Positions 16,818-24,072 of a DNA stretch of 64,000 nt are shown one piece after another; the stretch's first letter is position 1; each line of letters opens with the position of its first letter. This DNA is from Hominisplanchenecus_A murintestinalis. GTDB taxonomy: Bacteria; Bacillota; Clostridia; Lachnospirales; Lachnospiraceae. The stretch covers positions 67,838 to 131,837 of the forward strand of contig NZ_CALPCM010000004.1 in the NCBI RefSeq assembly GCF_943193015.1, written 5' to 3'. Below the pieces are notes generated by a model. That model searched no databases. It had not been told where the DNA came from and saw nothing but the letters and a program-made list of their open reading frames with translations. Position numbers and translations under genes: made by a program.

Positions 16818-17086
16818 AAAAGTTTCATCATCGTGCGGATTTTTTCCATTTTTGCAATTTCTTCAGGGGATTTTCCCATTTTCAGTACTTCTATAATAGT
16901 ATCTGTCTCATCCGGAGAGAAAGTCATTCCGTTTGAGCGTGACTGTGAAGCGGCTGCCATCAGGAATGGAAGCAGTTCGTTCTGTTTTTTATCTGCTGTC
17001 TGCTCAGACATGGACATGAGCATCTGCAGCTTTGCGGGGTCGATATTTTTCAGGTTCGGATTGTTCATCCAACTGGTATCACTCAT
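16811..17086 (-). CDS. Small conserved protein of unknown function, paired with the upstream gene
   Basis: 91 residues, soluble, methionine-rich and helical, with MSDTSWMNNPNLKNIDPAKLQMLMSM at the start of a likely helical bundle and a C-terminal basic helix (KMEKIRTMMKLLK). The ribosome site AAAGGAG lies in the 12-base gap after the 144-codon gene, so both are one operon. Pairing and composition recall small sporulation or regulatory proteins of Lachnospiraceae, but no family is recognised. Neighbours are a Cys-rich protein and two subtilases. Confidence 0.72.
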   Translation of the reverse strand: MSDTSWMNNPNLKNIDPAKLQMLMSMSEQTADKKQNELLPFLMAAASQSRSNGMTFSPDETDTIIEVLKMGKSPEEIAKMEKIRTMMKLLK

Positions 17087-17098
17087 AAAAGTCTCCTT

Positions 17099-17533
17099 TC
17101 AGGCATTGGGGATATCGTTTTCGAACATGGACTGGCACGTCTCAAACATAACCTGCTGTTCCGGCGTCAGGAGGTTTTTCAGCATGTCGGGATTTTCATT
17201 GGCATTCTGCATGACGCCAAACAGTTCCATCATCTGCATCAGGCCGGAAAGCTGGTCGAGGGTATTTAGCGCTTCCTGGCTGCAGAAACAGCGAATGTCC
17301 TGAAGCATGTCGGAAAGCGGGACATGTCCGGTATCTGTGGAACAGACGCTCATATCAGGTGAGGATTGGTAAAACCCAAGGATGTTCGTAAGCTCTGACG
17401 CTTTGGCGTAGAGAGCCATAATCTGCTGCGCAGGCTGGGGCAGATAGGGGATTACCGCTTTCATCATCAGCAAATGGTTTCCGTTTGCTATCTGGTCTAT
17501 GGCCGGAAGTACCTTTAATGTATCTTCAAGCAT
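17099..17533 (-). CDS. Small conserved helical protein of unknown function
   Basis: 144 residues with no membrane segment, predominantly helical by composition. It has regularly spaced hydrophobics (LSDMLQDIRCFCSQEALNT, LSGLMQMMELFGVMQN) and ends in LLTPEQQVMFETCQSMFE. AAAGGAG precedes the ATG by seven bases. First gene of a two-gene minus-strand operon with the 91-residue protein. The shared style of both proteins (methionine-rich, PEQQ/PEE turns) suggests they interact. Function unknown. Confidence 0.72.
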   Translation of the reverse strand: MLEDTLKVLPAIDQIANGNHLLMMKAVIPYLPQPAQQIMALYAKASELTNILGFYQSSPDMSVCSTDTGHVPLSDMLQDIRCFCSQEALNTLDQLSGLMQMMELFGVMQNANENPDMLKNLLTPEQQVMFETCQSMFENDIPNA

Positions 17534-17657
17534 GGAAACACTCCTTTGGCCGTCATTGGTTTTTCCTTAATCTATATGTATACGCTGGTGAAATCATACC
17601 ATCTTTTCGGTGATATACATATATTAATAAAGGAAATACCATGAAAGGAGAATGTTG

Positions 17658-17789
17658 ATGAAACTTAAATTGATTAAAGAAGGGAATGCTTTTTATGAGG
17701 TAGATGAGGAGTGTATAGAGAGGAAACGGCAGGAAAAGAAGCCGGAAGAAGAATACGTCTATGGAGAACAGAAAGAAGATACAGATTAG
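17658..17789 (+). CDS. 43-residue charged peptide of unknown function
   Basis: Short gene with a good ribosome site (AAAGGAG, seven bases upstream) and its own terminator 23 bases after the stop. The product starts MKLKLIKEGNAFYEVDEECI and continues as a highly charged Glu/Lys/Arg tail ending in EDTD. A ribosome site, an isolated position and a terminator together make a real small gene likely. The single cysteine and mixed charge give no family clue. Confidence 0.55.
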   Translation: MKLKLIKEGNAFYEVDEECIERKRQEKKPEEEYVYGEQKEDTD

Positions 17790-17811
17790 AGCGGAGTCTC
17801 CCGCACATAAG

Positions 17812-17837
17812 GAAAGCCCCTTTCGGGGCTTTCTTTT
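17812..17837 (+). terminator. Rho-independent terminator after the 43-codon gene
   Basis: GAAAGCCCC (17812-17820) pairs with GGGGCTTTC (17825-17833), loop TTTC, followed by TTTTC. On the other strand the A-rich flank gives a modest terminator for the Cys-rich gene's upstream direction. Confidence 0.85.
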
Positions 17838-17842
17838 CAAAA

Positions 17843-18115
17843 TTAGCATCCGCAGAAGCCGTTGCCGCATCCGCCGCAAAGCAGCAGGAGTACGATGATG
17901 ATGCAGCAGTTGTCGCCGCCGAATCCGCATCCGCTGTTTCCGCAGCCATTGCCGCATCCGCAGCAGGAGAGCAGGATAATCAGCCAGATGATGGAGTTGT
18001 TGTTTCCAAGGCCGAAACCACATCCATTACCACAGCCATTGCTACATCCGCTGTTGCATCCGCTCTGTGCTCCTTCACATCCACATCCACAGTTTGTTGC
18101 TGCTAAATCACTCAT
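17843..18115 (-). CDS. Cysteine/glycine-rich protein with two hydrophobic segments (possible spore-envelope protein)
   Basis: 90 residues, 18 of them cysteine. It has a Cys/Gly/Asn N-terminal part (9-40, with repeated GC and NGC units), a hydrophobic segment (SIIWLIILLS, 41-50), a second Cys/Gly block (51-71), another hydrophobic segment (IIIVLLLL, 72-79) and a Cys-rich end. So the protein looks like two copies of a hydrophobic-then-GCGNG unit. I recall similar clostridial proteins labelled high-cysteine chorion-class proteins. The start at 18115 has GGAGG eight bases upstream. Disulfide cross-linking or metal binding on the spore surface is an inference supported only by composition and by the Csp-like protease next door. 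Confidence 0.75.
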   Translation of the reverse strand: MSDLAATNCGCGCEGAQSGCNSGCSNGCGNGCGFGLGNNNSIIWLIILLSCCGCGNGCGNSGCGFGGDNCCIIIVLLLLCGGCGNGFCGC

Positions 18116-18174
18116 GTTTTGTTCCTCCATGTTTGTTGAGTACACTTTATATTATGTGAAGGGGCTTGTTTGGG

Positions 18175-19887
18175 TTACCGATTCATGAGATTCAAAAAAA
18201 TTTGATAAACATTCAGTGTGCCATAACCCCATTCACGGTTTGGAAAGAGGTATTGAGGATTACGGTCAGCGCCCCGTATCAAGAGGCTTTGTATCTCCTG
18301 GTTTGTGAAAATACGGTCGGGCTGATGCTCAGCGCCCCAGTTTACAAGCAAGGCCACGGCGCCTGCCGTAATGGCGGCAGCAGCGCTGGAACCCGTATAG
18401 GCGCCATAGCTGCCGCCGATTTCAGGAGAAAATACATTAACTCCCGGGGCAGCAATATTAGGCTTTATTTTTCCGTCCCGCGTATATCCACGGCTGGAAT
18501 TAATATATAGGCTGCCGTTATAAGCGTTGTAGGTGCTTACGGTAATAACGTCTATATTGTCAGAAGGAGTAGTCAGCGTTGTGTCCGGATTGGGAGACAG
18601 AAATGTAGTGTTATCAGAAATCAAACCCTTGACGGGGAGCCACATATGGAAGGCTCCGTTGATAGCCACGTCACTGTATGTCTGGACAGTCCAGATTCCG
18701 GGTGTGGGATCCTTGAAACGGAGAAGGATTAATTCATTTCCTGTAGCCGCCTCTACAATCTCGTAATACAATTCAATAACAGTTTTCTCGAGAGTAAAGC
18801 GGATCGTGGTGCTCTGGCTTAGCCGGGCAGGAATCCGCGCGATGGTTTCACCGAGGGGAGATATGATTCCGACAGAATAGAGATCCGGGGGATTTCCCCA
18901 AAGTTCTATAGAAAATCCCTTGTCGGAAGCGTCTACCAGGATTTCTACATTCTGCGGCGTTTGGGAGGGTTGGGAGGGTTCGAATTTTCCATAGTAATGG
19001 TGTCCGGTTCCGGCCTCATTCCCGCCAGCGGCGACGATATAACATCCGGTAAAGCCGGAGTAGTATGTCAGAACCTGAGCCAGCGGGGAGCTTCCGGTGT
19101 GGCTTCCCTGGGTAGAACCCAGCCCCAGACAGATGACGACAGGCTTTTTTAATTCATTGCCCACAGCGAGCAGGTAGCGTATGGCCATCATGATATCTGT
19201 CTCCTGAAAAGCAGGGGCTTCTTCTTTTATTAAGTAAAAATCCCGCAGGTTCTGCTTGGCAGGTTTTAATTTTACGACAGCTATATCAGCTTCAGGGGCG
19301 GCGCCTGTAAAATCACGGGTGGCATCCGGGCTTCCGGCAGCAATGCCTGCGCTTACCGTACCATGACCATTCTCGTCGCGGCTGGGAACTACGGAGAAAG
19401 GGTCGTTTAAGGAGAGCGCTTCGTTGAGCTGCAGTTCCGTATATTCAGAACCATAAAATATATTTTTTGGTGCAGTACCGGTCTGAATAGTCTGATCCCA
19501 GATACGTACGATACGGGTGCGCCCGTCGGAATGGCGGAAAGCGGGCAGAGTGTAATCTATTCCCGTATCAATAATGCCGATGATAACGTCCCTGCCTTTA
19601 TAGTTCAGGAGGGGCTGCGTCTGCATCTGAAGAATGCCGGATACCTCCAGGCTGGTGGTGTCTAGCGTTGTGAAAAGCTTGGGGATAGAATAGTATCCGG
19701 TAACTTCCATAGGGTTCTGGGGAAAAAGATTTCTGCGCACATGTACCATGCCGAATCCGCCGCCGAAAGCCTGCGCCCCGAACTGCTGAAATTGGACAGT
19801 CCATTGTTCCGGGCTTGAGCGGAAGGTCTGGATAATATCCAGATATTCATTTGATAAAATTAGTTCTCTTAATTCATTCTCGTCCAT
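18175..19887 (-). CDS. Subtilisin-family (S8) protease of the Csp germination type
   Basis: 570 residues. N-terminal prodomain-like region (1-95), then a subtilase domain with complete triad: Asp107 (IIDTGID), His175 (GHGTVSAGIAAG) and Ser501 (GSSAAAAITAGA), plus Asn290 in AAGGNE. Between them, about 310-435, lies an inserted beta-rich block (VEILVDASDKGFSIELWG onward), the jelly-roll insertion of CspA/B/C proteins. In clostridia CspB activates the cortex hydrolase SleC during germination. All catalytic residues are present, so unlike CspC it should be active. GAGGAG precedes the ATG. It shares a divergent 92-base gap with another S8 protease. Confidence 0.88.
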   Translation of the reverse strand: MDENELRELILSNEYLDIIQTFRSSPEQWTVQFQQFGAQAFGGGFGMVHVRRNLFPQNPMEVTGYYSIPKLFTTLDTTSLEVSGILQMQTQPLLNYKGRDVIIGIIDTGIDYTLPAFRHSDGRTRIVRIWDQTIQTGTAPKNIFYGSEYTELQLNEALSLNDPFSVVPSRDENGHGTVSAGIAAGSPDATRDFTGAAPEADIAVVKLKPAKQNLRDFYLIKEEAPAFQETDIMMAIRYLLAVGNELKKPVVICLGLGSTQGSHTGSSPLAQVLTYYSGFTGCYIVAAGGNEAGTGHHYYGKFEPSQPSQTPQNVEILVDASDKGFSIELWGNPPDLYSVGIISPLGETIARIPARLSQSTTIRFTLEKTVIELYYEIVEAATGNELILLRFKDPTPGIWTVQTYSDVAINGAFHMWLPVKGLISDNTTFLSPNPDTTLTTPSDNIDVITVSTYNAYNGSLYINSSRGYTRDGKIKPNIAAPGVNVFSPEIGGSYGAYTGSSAAAAITAGAVALLVNWGAEHQPDRIFTNQEIQSLLIRGADRNPQYLFPNREWGYGTLNVYQIFLNLMNR

Positions 19888-19979
19888 AAAATCTCCTCGT
19901 CTGCAATATACAGTACATCATATGCCGGAACGGCTTTGGCATTTCAGCATATACTATTAAAAAAACCGGAAATGAGTAT

Positions 19980-20879
19980 ATGAATCGAGTGCGTACCGCA
20001 GTAGGTGCGGATATGGCGTACCGGAGGGGAATCCGCGGACGGGGAATCGGAGTGGCTGTGCTGGATACAGGCATCAGTTTTCATCCGGACTTTAACCGCC
20101 GGATTGTGGGCTTCCGGGACTTTTTGGCGGGACGGAGAGAATGCTATGATGACTGTTCTCACGGCACACATGTGTGCGGGATTTTAGGCGGGAACGGCGC
20201 TGCTTCGTTAGGAAAATACCGGGGAATCGCCCCTGAGTGCCATTTTGTAGGGGTTAAAGTGCTGGACAGAAGGGGAAATGGCAATAAAGAAGAGGTGCTG
20301 CGGGGCATTGACTGGGTCATACAGAACAGGCACGCGTATGGCATCCGTATCCTCAATATTTCGGTAGGAACAGTGCGGGAGAGTGCGTCCATGGATATGC
20401 AGCTGATTAATATGGTAGAGCGCGCCTGGGACGCAGGACTGGTAGTGGTAGTGGCGGCAGGGAATATGGGGCCGGAGCCTATGAGCATCACTGTGCCGGG
20501 AAACAGCCGGAAAGTGATTACCGTAGGCGCGTCAGATGACTGTGCCCATGTGAGGGGGAGCGGGATAAAGCCTTGCTATTCCGGACGGGGGCCGACCGGG
20601 GAGTGTATTTGTAAGCCGGATATTACCGCGCCGGGCTCCATGATTACTTCGTGCAATGCCGTGATGCGTGGGAATCCGGGATATTATGCGGTAAAGAGCG
20701 GTACATCGATGGCTACGCCTATTGTGTCAGGCTGTATTGCATTGCTGCTGTCCAGAGAGCCTCAGCTTACGAATGTACAGGTGAAAATGCGCCTGAGGGA
20801 GACGGCGGTTGATTTGGGGCTTCCCAGATATCAGCAGGGCTGGGGGCAGATTCATGCGGGAAAACTTCTTAGGATTTAG
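19980..20879 (+). CDS. Compact S8 serine protease (AprX/intracellular subtilisin-like)
   Basis: 299 residues, a bare catalytic domain: Asp29 (VAVLDTGISFH), His61 (CSHGTHVCGILGG), oxyanion Asn162 (AAGNMG) and Ser243 (SGTSMATPIVSGC). There is no signal peptide and no long prodomain, so it is probably cytoplasmic or in the forespore. It has unusually many cysteines for a subtilase. The ribosome site is weak (GGAAATGAG). It is divergent from the Csp-like protease, and the shared gap suggests joint or alternative sporulation-time control, which is inference. Confidence 0.88.
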   Translation: MNRVRTAVGADMAYRRGIRGRGIGVAVLDTGISFHPDFNRRIVGFRDFLAGRRECYDDCSHGTHVCGILGGNGAASLGKYRGIAPECHFVGVKVLDRRGNGNKEEVLRGIDWVIQNRHAYGIRILNISVGTVRESASMDMQLINMVERAWDAGLVVVVAAGNMGPEPMSITVPGNSRKVITVGASDDCAHVRGSGIKPCYSGRGPTGECICKPDITAPGSMITSCNAVMRGNPGYYAVKSGTSMATPIVSGCIALLLSREPQLTNVQVKMRLRETAVDLGLPRYQQGWGQIHAGKLLRI

Positions 20880-20881
20880 TG

Positions 20882-20910
20882 TTGCGAAAAATACAAAATT
20901 GATTTACTAT
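20882..20910 (+). promoter_or_regulatory. Promoter of icd
   Basis: TTGCGA (20882-20887), 17 bases, TACTAT (20905-20910), about 35 bases before the start codon. Confidence 0.6.
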
Positions 20911-20951
20911 AGTACGAGAGCAAAAGGAAGTCAGAATACGAGGAGGATACA

Positions 20952-22160
20952 ATGGAAAAAATAAGAATGACAACACCATTAGTGGAGATGGACGGCGACG
21001 AGATGACAAGGATTCTCTGGCAGATGATAAAGGATGAGCTTCTGCTCCCCTTTATTGACTTGAAAACAGAGTATTATGATTTGGGGCTGGAGCATCGGAA
21101 TGCGACGGATGACCAGGTGACATTTGACAGTGCGTATGCTACAAAGAAATACGGCGTTGCAGTGAAATGTGCGACGATTACACCGAATGCTGCCCGTATG
21201 ACAGAGTATGATTTGAAGGAAATGTGGAAGAGCCCTAATGGAACCATCCGTGCAATCCTGGACGGTACGGTGTTCCGTACCCCGATTGTTGTCAAAGGGA
21301 TTGAGCCGTGTGTGAAAAACTGGAAGAAACCGATTACGCTGGCAAGGCATGCGTATGGGGACGTGTATAAGTCTGTAGAGCTGAAAGCAGGCGGTCCAGG
21401 GAAAGCAGAGCTGGTATTTACTGCCGAGGACGGTACAGAGACAAGAGAGTTGATTCATGAGTTTAAAGGAGCCGGCGTGCTCCAGGGAATGCACAACACA
21501 GAGGCTTCCATCACAAGCTTTGCAAAAAGCTGTTTTAACTATGCGTTGGATACGAAGCAGGATTTGTGGTTTGCGACGAAAGACACGATTTCTAAAAAGT
21601 ATGATCACACCTTTAAAGATATTTTTCAGGAGATTTTTGATAAAGAGTATAAGGAAAAATTTGAACAGGCGGGAATCACATATTTCTATACGCTGATTGA
21701 TGATGCAGTAGCCCGTGTGATGAAAGCAGAAGGCGGATTTATCTGGGCATGTAAGAACTATGACGGCGATGTGATGAGCGATATGGTATCGTCTGCATTC
21801 GGTTCTCTGGCAATGATGACCTCCGTGCTGGTTTCCCCGGATGGGAATTTTGAGTATGAAGCGGCTCACGGCACGGTACAGCGCCATTATTATAAGCATC
21901 TGAAAGGGGAGGAGACGTCGACGAACTCCGTGGCAACGATTTTTGCCTGGACAGGCGCACTTCGTAAGAGGGGCGAGCTGGATGGGATTCCGGAGCTGGC
22001 AGTGTTTGCGGACAAGCTGGAAGCTGCTACCGTAAAGACTATTGAGTCTGGAAAGATGACAAAAGATTTGGCGCTGATTACTTCAATTGAGAATCCGACG
22101 GTGCTGAACAGTGAAGAATTTATCCAGACAGTGCGGGAAGAGCTGGAGAAGAGCTTGTAG
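20952..22160 (+). CDS. icd: NADP-dependent isocitrate dehydrogenase, eukaryote-like homodimeric type
   Basis: 402 residues. Oxidises isocitrate to 2-oxoglutarate in the cytoplasm, supplying glutamate synthesis. The sequence is of the IDH1/IDH2-like class (EMDGDEMTRILWQMIK at the start, SPNGTIRAILDGTVFRTPI for substrate binding, WACKNYDGDVMSDMVSSAFGSLAMMTSVL for the metal and dimer region, EAAHGTVQRHY for the cofactor), rather than E. coli Icd. AGGAGG precedes the ATG. The next gene starts 35 bases later with no terminator between, so read-through is likely. Anaerobic clostridia often have only a partial oxidative branch; no citrate synthase or aconitase is in the window. Confidence 0.95.
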   Translation: MEKIRMTTPLVEMDGDEMTRILWQMIKDELLLPFIDLKTEYYDLGLEHRNATDDQVTFDSAYATKKYGVAVKCATITPNAARMTEYDLKEMWKSPNGTIRAILDGTVFRTPIVVKGIEPCVKNWKKPITLARHAYGDVYKSVELKAGGPGKAELVFTAEDGTETRELIHEFKGAGVLQGMHNTEASITSFAKSCFNYALDTKQDLWFATKDTISKKYDHTFKDIFQEIFDKEYKEKFEQAGITYFYTLIDDAVARVMKAEGGFIWACKNYDGDVMSDMVSSAFGSLAMMTSVLVSPDGNFEYEAAHGTVQRHYYKHLKGEETSTNSVATIFAWTGALRKRGELDGIPELAVFADKLEAATVKTIESGKMTKDLALITSIENPTVLNSEEFIQTVREELEKSL

Positions 22161-22195
22161 GAAACGGAAGTGAAACATGGGGAGGGGGGAACAGA

Positions 22196-23908
22196 ATGGA
22201 TTACAGGCCGTTGCCAGTGGGAGTGGATAATTTTGAAAAACTGATGACAAACGGTTATTATTTTGTGGACAAATCTTTGTTGATTAAAGATTTGCTGGAC
22301 AAAAAAGGTGATGTCAGTCTGTTTACCCGTCCCAGGCGTTTTGGAAAGACATTAAATCTGAGTATGCTTCAGTATTTTTTTGAAGATGCAGGGAGCCAGA
22401 GTGAAGCAAGGCGGGAACAGGAAGAACTGTTTCAGAATCTGAAGATTATGCAGGCAGGCGAAAAGTATCTTTCACATATGGGAAAATATCCGGTCATTCA
22501 CTTAACGCTGAAATCGGCGAAACAACCAGAGTGGAGGCTGGCATTCCATATGCTGAGGAGAGAACTGGCCAGGGAATTCCGGCGCCATGATTTTGTGCTG
22601 GGCAGAGATGGGCTGACGGAACGGGAGAAAGAACGTTTTCTGCGGCTTCGGGATGAAAGCGCTTCTTATGAAGAGTATCTGGATGCTCTGCGTTTTCTGT
22701 CGGACTGCCTGTTCCGGGTATGCTGTAGAAAAACAGTGATATTGCTTGACGAATATGACGTACCTCTGGAGAATGCCTTTTTTGAAGGATTCTATGAAGA
22801 AATGCTTACCTTTATCCGGTCTCTTTTTGAATCAGCTTTAAAGACAAGCGGCAGTCTGGAATTTGCAGTGATTACCGGGTGTTTGAGAATTTCTCGGGAG
22901 AGTATTTTTACAGGCATGAATAATCTGGATATTATTTCTGTCCTCAGCAGGAGCTACGGCGAGTATTTTGGATTCACAGAGGAAGAGATTGTACGGATTT
23001 GCCAGGATTATCGGCTGGAGGGAAAATACGGCACAATAAAAGAATGGTATGATGGGTATGTGTTTGGAAATACCAATGTCTATAATCCCTGGAGCGTGAT
23101 ACAATGTATCCGGGAGATGTCTGAGGATAAGAACGCCGTTCCTTCTTCGTATTGGGCAAATACCAGCTCAAACAGGATTGTAAGGACATTGATTGAGACG
23201 GCAGATGAGACTGCAAAAAAAGAAATTGAAGCCTTGATTGATGGTGAATCCATAGTGAAGCCGGTTCATGAAGATATTACTTATGAAGAAATTTATAAAT
23301 CAACGGAGTATCTTTGGAATTTCATGTTTTTCACTGGATATTTTCGGAAATCCAGGGAGTGGCTGGACAGTCAGGATAGTCTATTTGTGGAGATGTCTAT
23401 TCCGAATCGTGAAGTGAAATCCATTTTCCGCATGAAAGTCATGGGATGGTTTGATGAGAAAATTAAAGCGAAAGACCGTTCACGGCTTTTTAAGGCTTTG
23501 GAAGGTGCGGATGCAGAAACTGTGGAGGAAGAGATTTCCGGGCTGCTGATGGAAACGATCAGTTTCTATGATGCGTATGAGAGTTTTTATCATGGTTTTC
23601 TGGCAGGAATCCTTTCTGGAATGAAAGGCTATGTGGTGAAGTCTAACCGGGAAGGGGGAACAGGCAGGAGTGATTTATTTATCCGCCCGGTGACGAGAAG
23701 AAAACCAGCTTGTGTCCTGGAGTTTAAAATAGCAGAGAGATTTCAGGATATGGAGAGACGCGCCGGGGAAGCCTTGCGTCAGATTGAGGAGAGGCAGTAT
23801 GCAAGGGAGTTGGAGAATGACGGTTACCAGCAGGTAATCCGCTACGGGATTTCATTTTTTGGAAAAGACTGTGCGGTGTGTGTGGAGAAATCGAATTGTT
23901 CGCAGTAA
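22196..23908 (+). CDS. AAA-ATPase-like protein with C-terminal PD-(D/E)XK nuclease-like domain
   Basis: 570 residues of the family common in gut anaerobes, built from an AAA-ATPase-like domain and a PDDEXK_9 domain. The N-terminal mark is LPVGVDNFEKLMTNGYYFVDKS, followed by a P-loop (FTRPRRFGKTLNLSML, 43-58) and Walker B VILLDEYDVPLE. The C-terminal part has the nuclease motif SDLFI then CVLEFKI (about 500-523). These genes occur in many copies in some genomes and behave like mobile or defence-related elements, but no biochemical role is settled. GGAGGGGGG precedes the ATG, close behind icd. Confidence 0.85.
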   Translation: MDYRPLPVGVDNFEKLMTNGYYFVDKSLLIKDLLDKKGDVSLFTRPRRFGKTLNLSMLQYFFEDAGSQSEARREQEELFQNLKIMQAGEKYLSHMGKYPVIHLTLKSAKQPEWRLAFHMLRRELAREFRRHDFVLGRDGLTEREKERFLRLRDESASYEEYLDALRFLSDCLFRVCCRKTVILLDEYDVPLENAFFEGFYEEMLTFIRSLFESALKTSGSLEFAVITGCLRISRESIFTGMNNLDIISVLSRSYGEYFGFTEEEIVRICQDYRLEGKYGTIKEWYDGYVFGNTNVYNPWSVIQCIREMSEDKNAVPSSYWANTSSNRIVRTLIETADETAKKEIEALIDGESIVKPVHEDITYEEIYKSTEYLWNFMFFTGYFRKSREWLDSQDSLFVEMSIPNREVKSIFRMKVMGWFDEKIKAKDRSRLFKALEGADAETVEEEISGLLMETISFYDAYESFYHGFLAGILSGMKGYVVKSNREGGTGRSDLFIRPVTRRKPACVLEFKIAERFQDMERRAGEALRQIEERQYARELENDGYQQVIRYGISFFGKDCAVCVEKSNCSQ

Positions 23909-23934
23909 GCGGAAGATGTGTAAAAAGTCTTAAA

Positions 23935-23973
23935 AAAGAACGCTTTCAGGGATAAAACCTGGAGGCGTTCTTT
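23935..23973 (+). terminator. Terminator after the AAA-ATPase gene
   Basis: AAAGAACGC pairs with GCGTTCTTT, extended by an imperfect inner stem (TTTCAGG/CCTGGAG). The tail TTTGG is short. The gap to the convergent ABC-F gene (23974-24072) shows nothing else. Confidence 0.65.
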
Positions 23974-24072
23974 GGCAGACGGAGTATTGCATGTTTGATT
24001 TCCAAATCTTCCGTGAGAATTTCAAGCGATTGCACTTTTGCATGATATAAATGCGACTTTGCCGCCGGCTCG

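Noticed and set aside
17711..18106. Alanine/serine-rich plus-strand frame opposite the Cys-rich gene
   Set aside because: Its A/S/V composition is the complement of the Gly/Cys codons on the other strand. The minus-strand frame has the ribosome site.
17843..18115. Cys-rich protein as a lanthipeptide or sactipeptide precursor
   Set aside because: No LanB/C/M, radical SAM or leader-peptidase gene nearby, and the hydrophobic segments fit an envelope protein better.
20979..21899. 306-codon minus-strand frame opposite isocitrate dehydrogenase
   Set aside because: Antisense of a highly conserved gene, with low-complexity His/Cys/Arg-rich product and no ribosome site.
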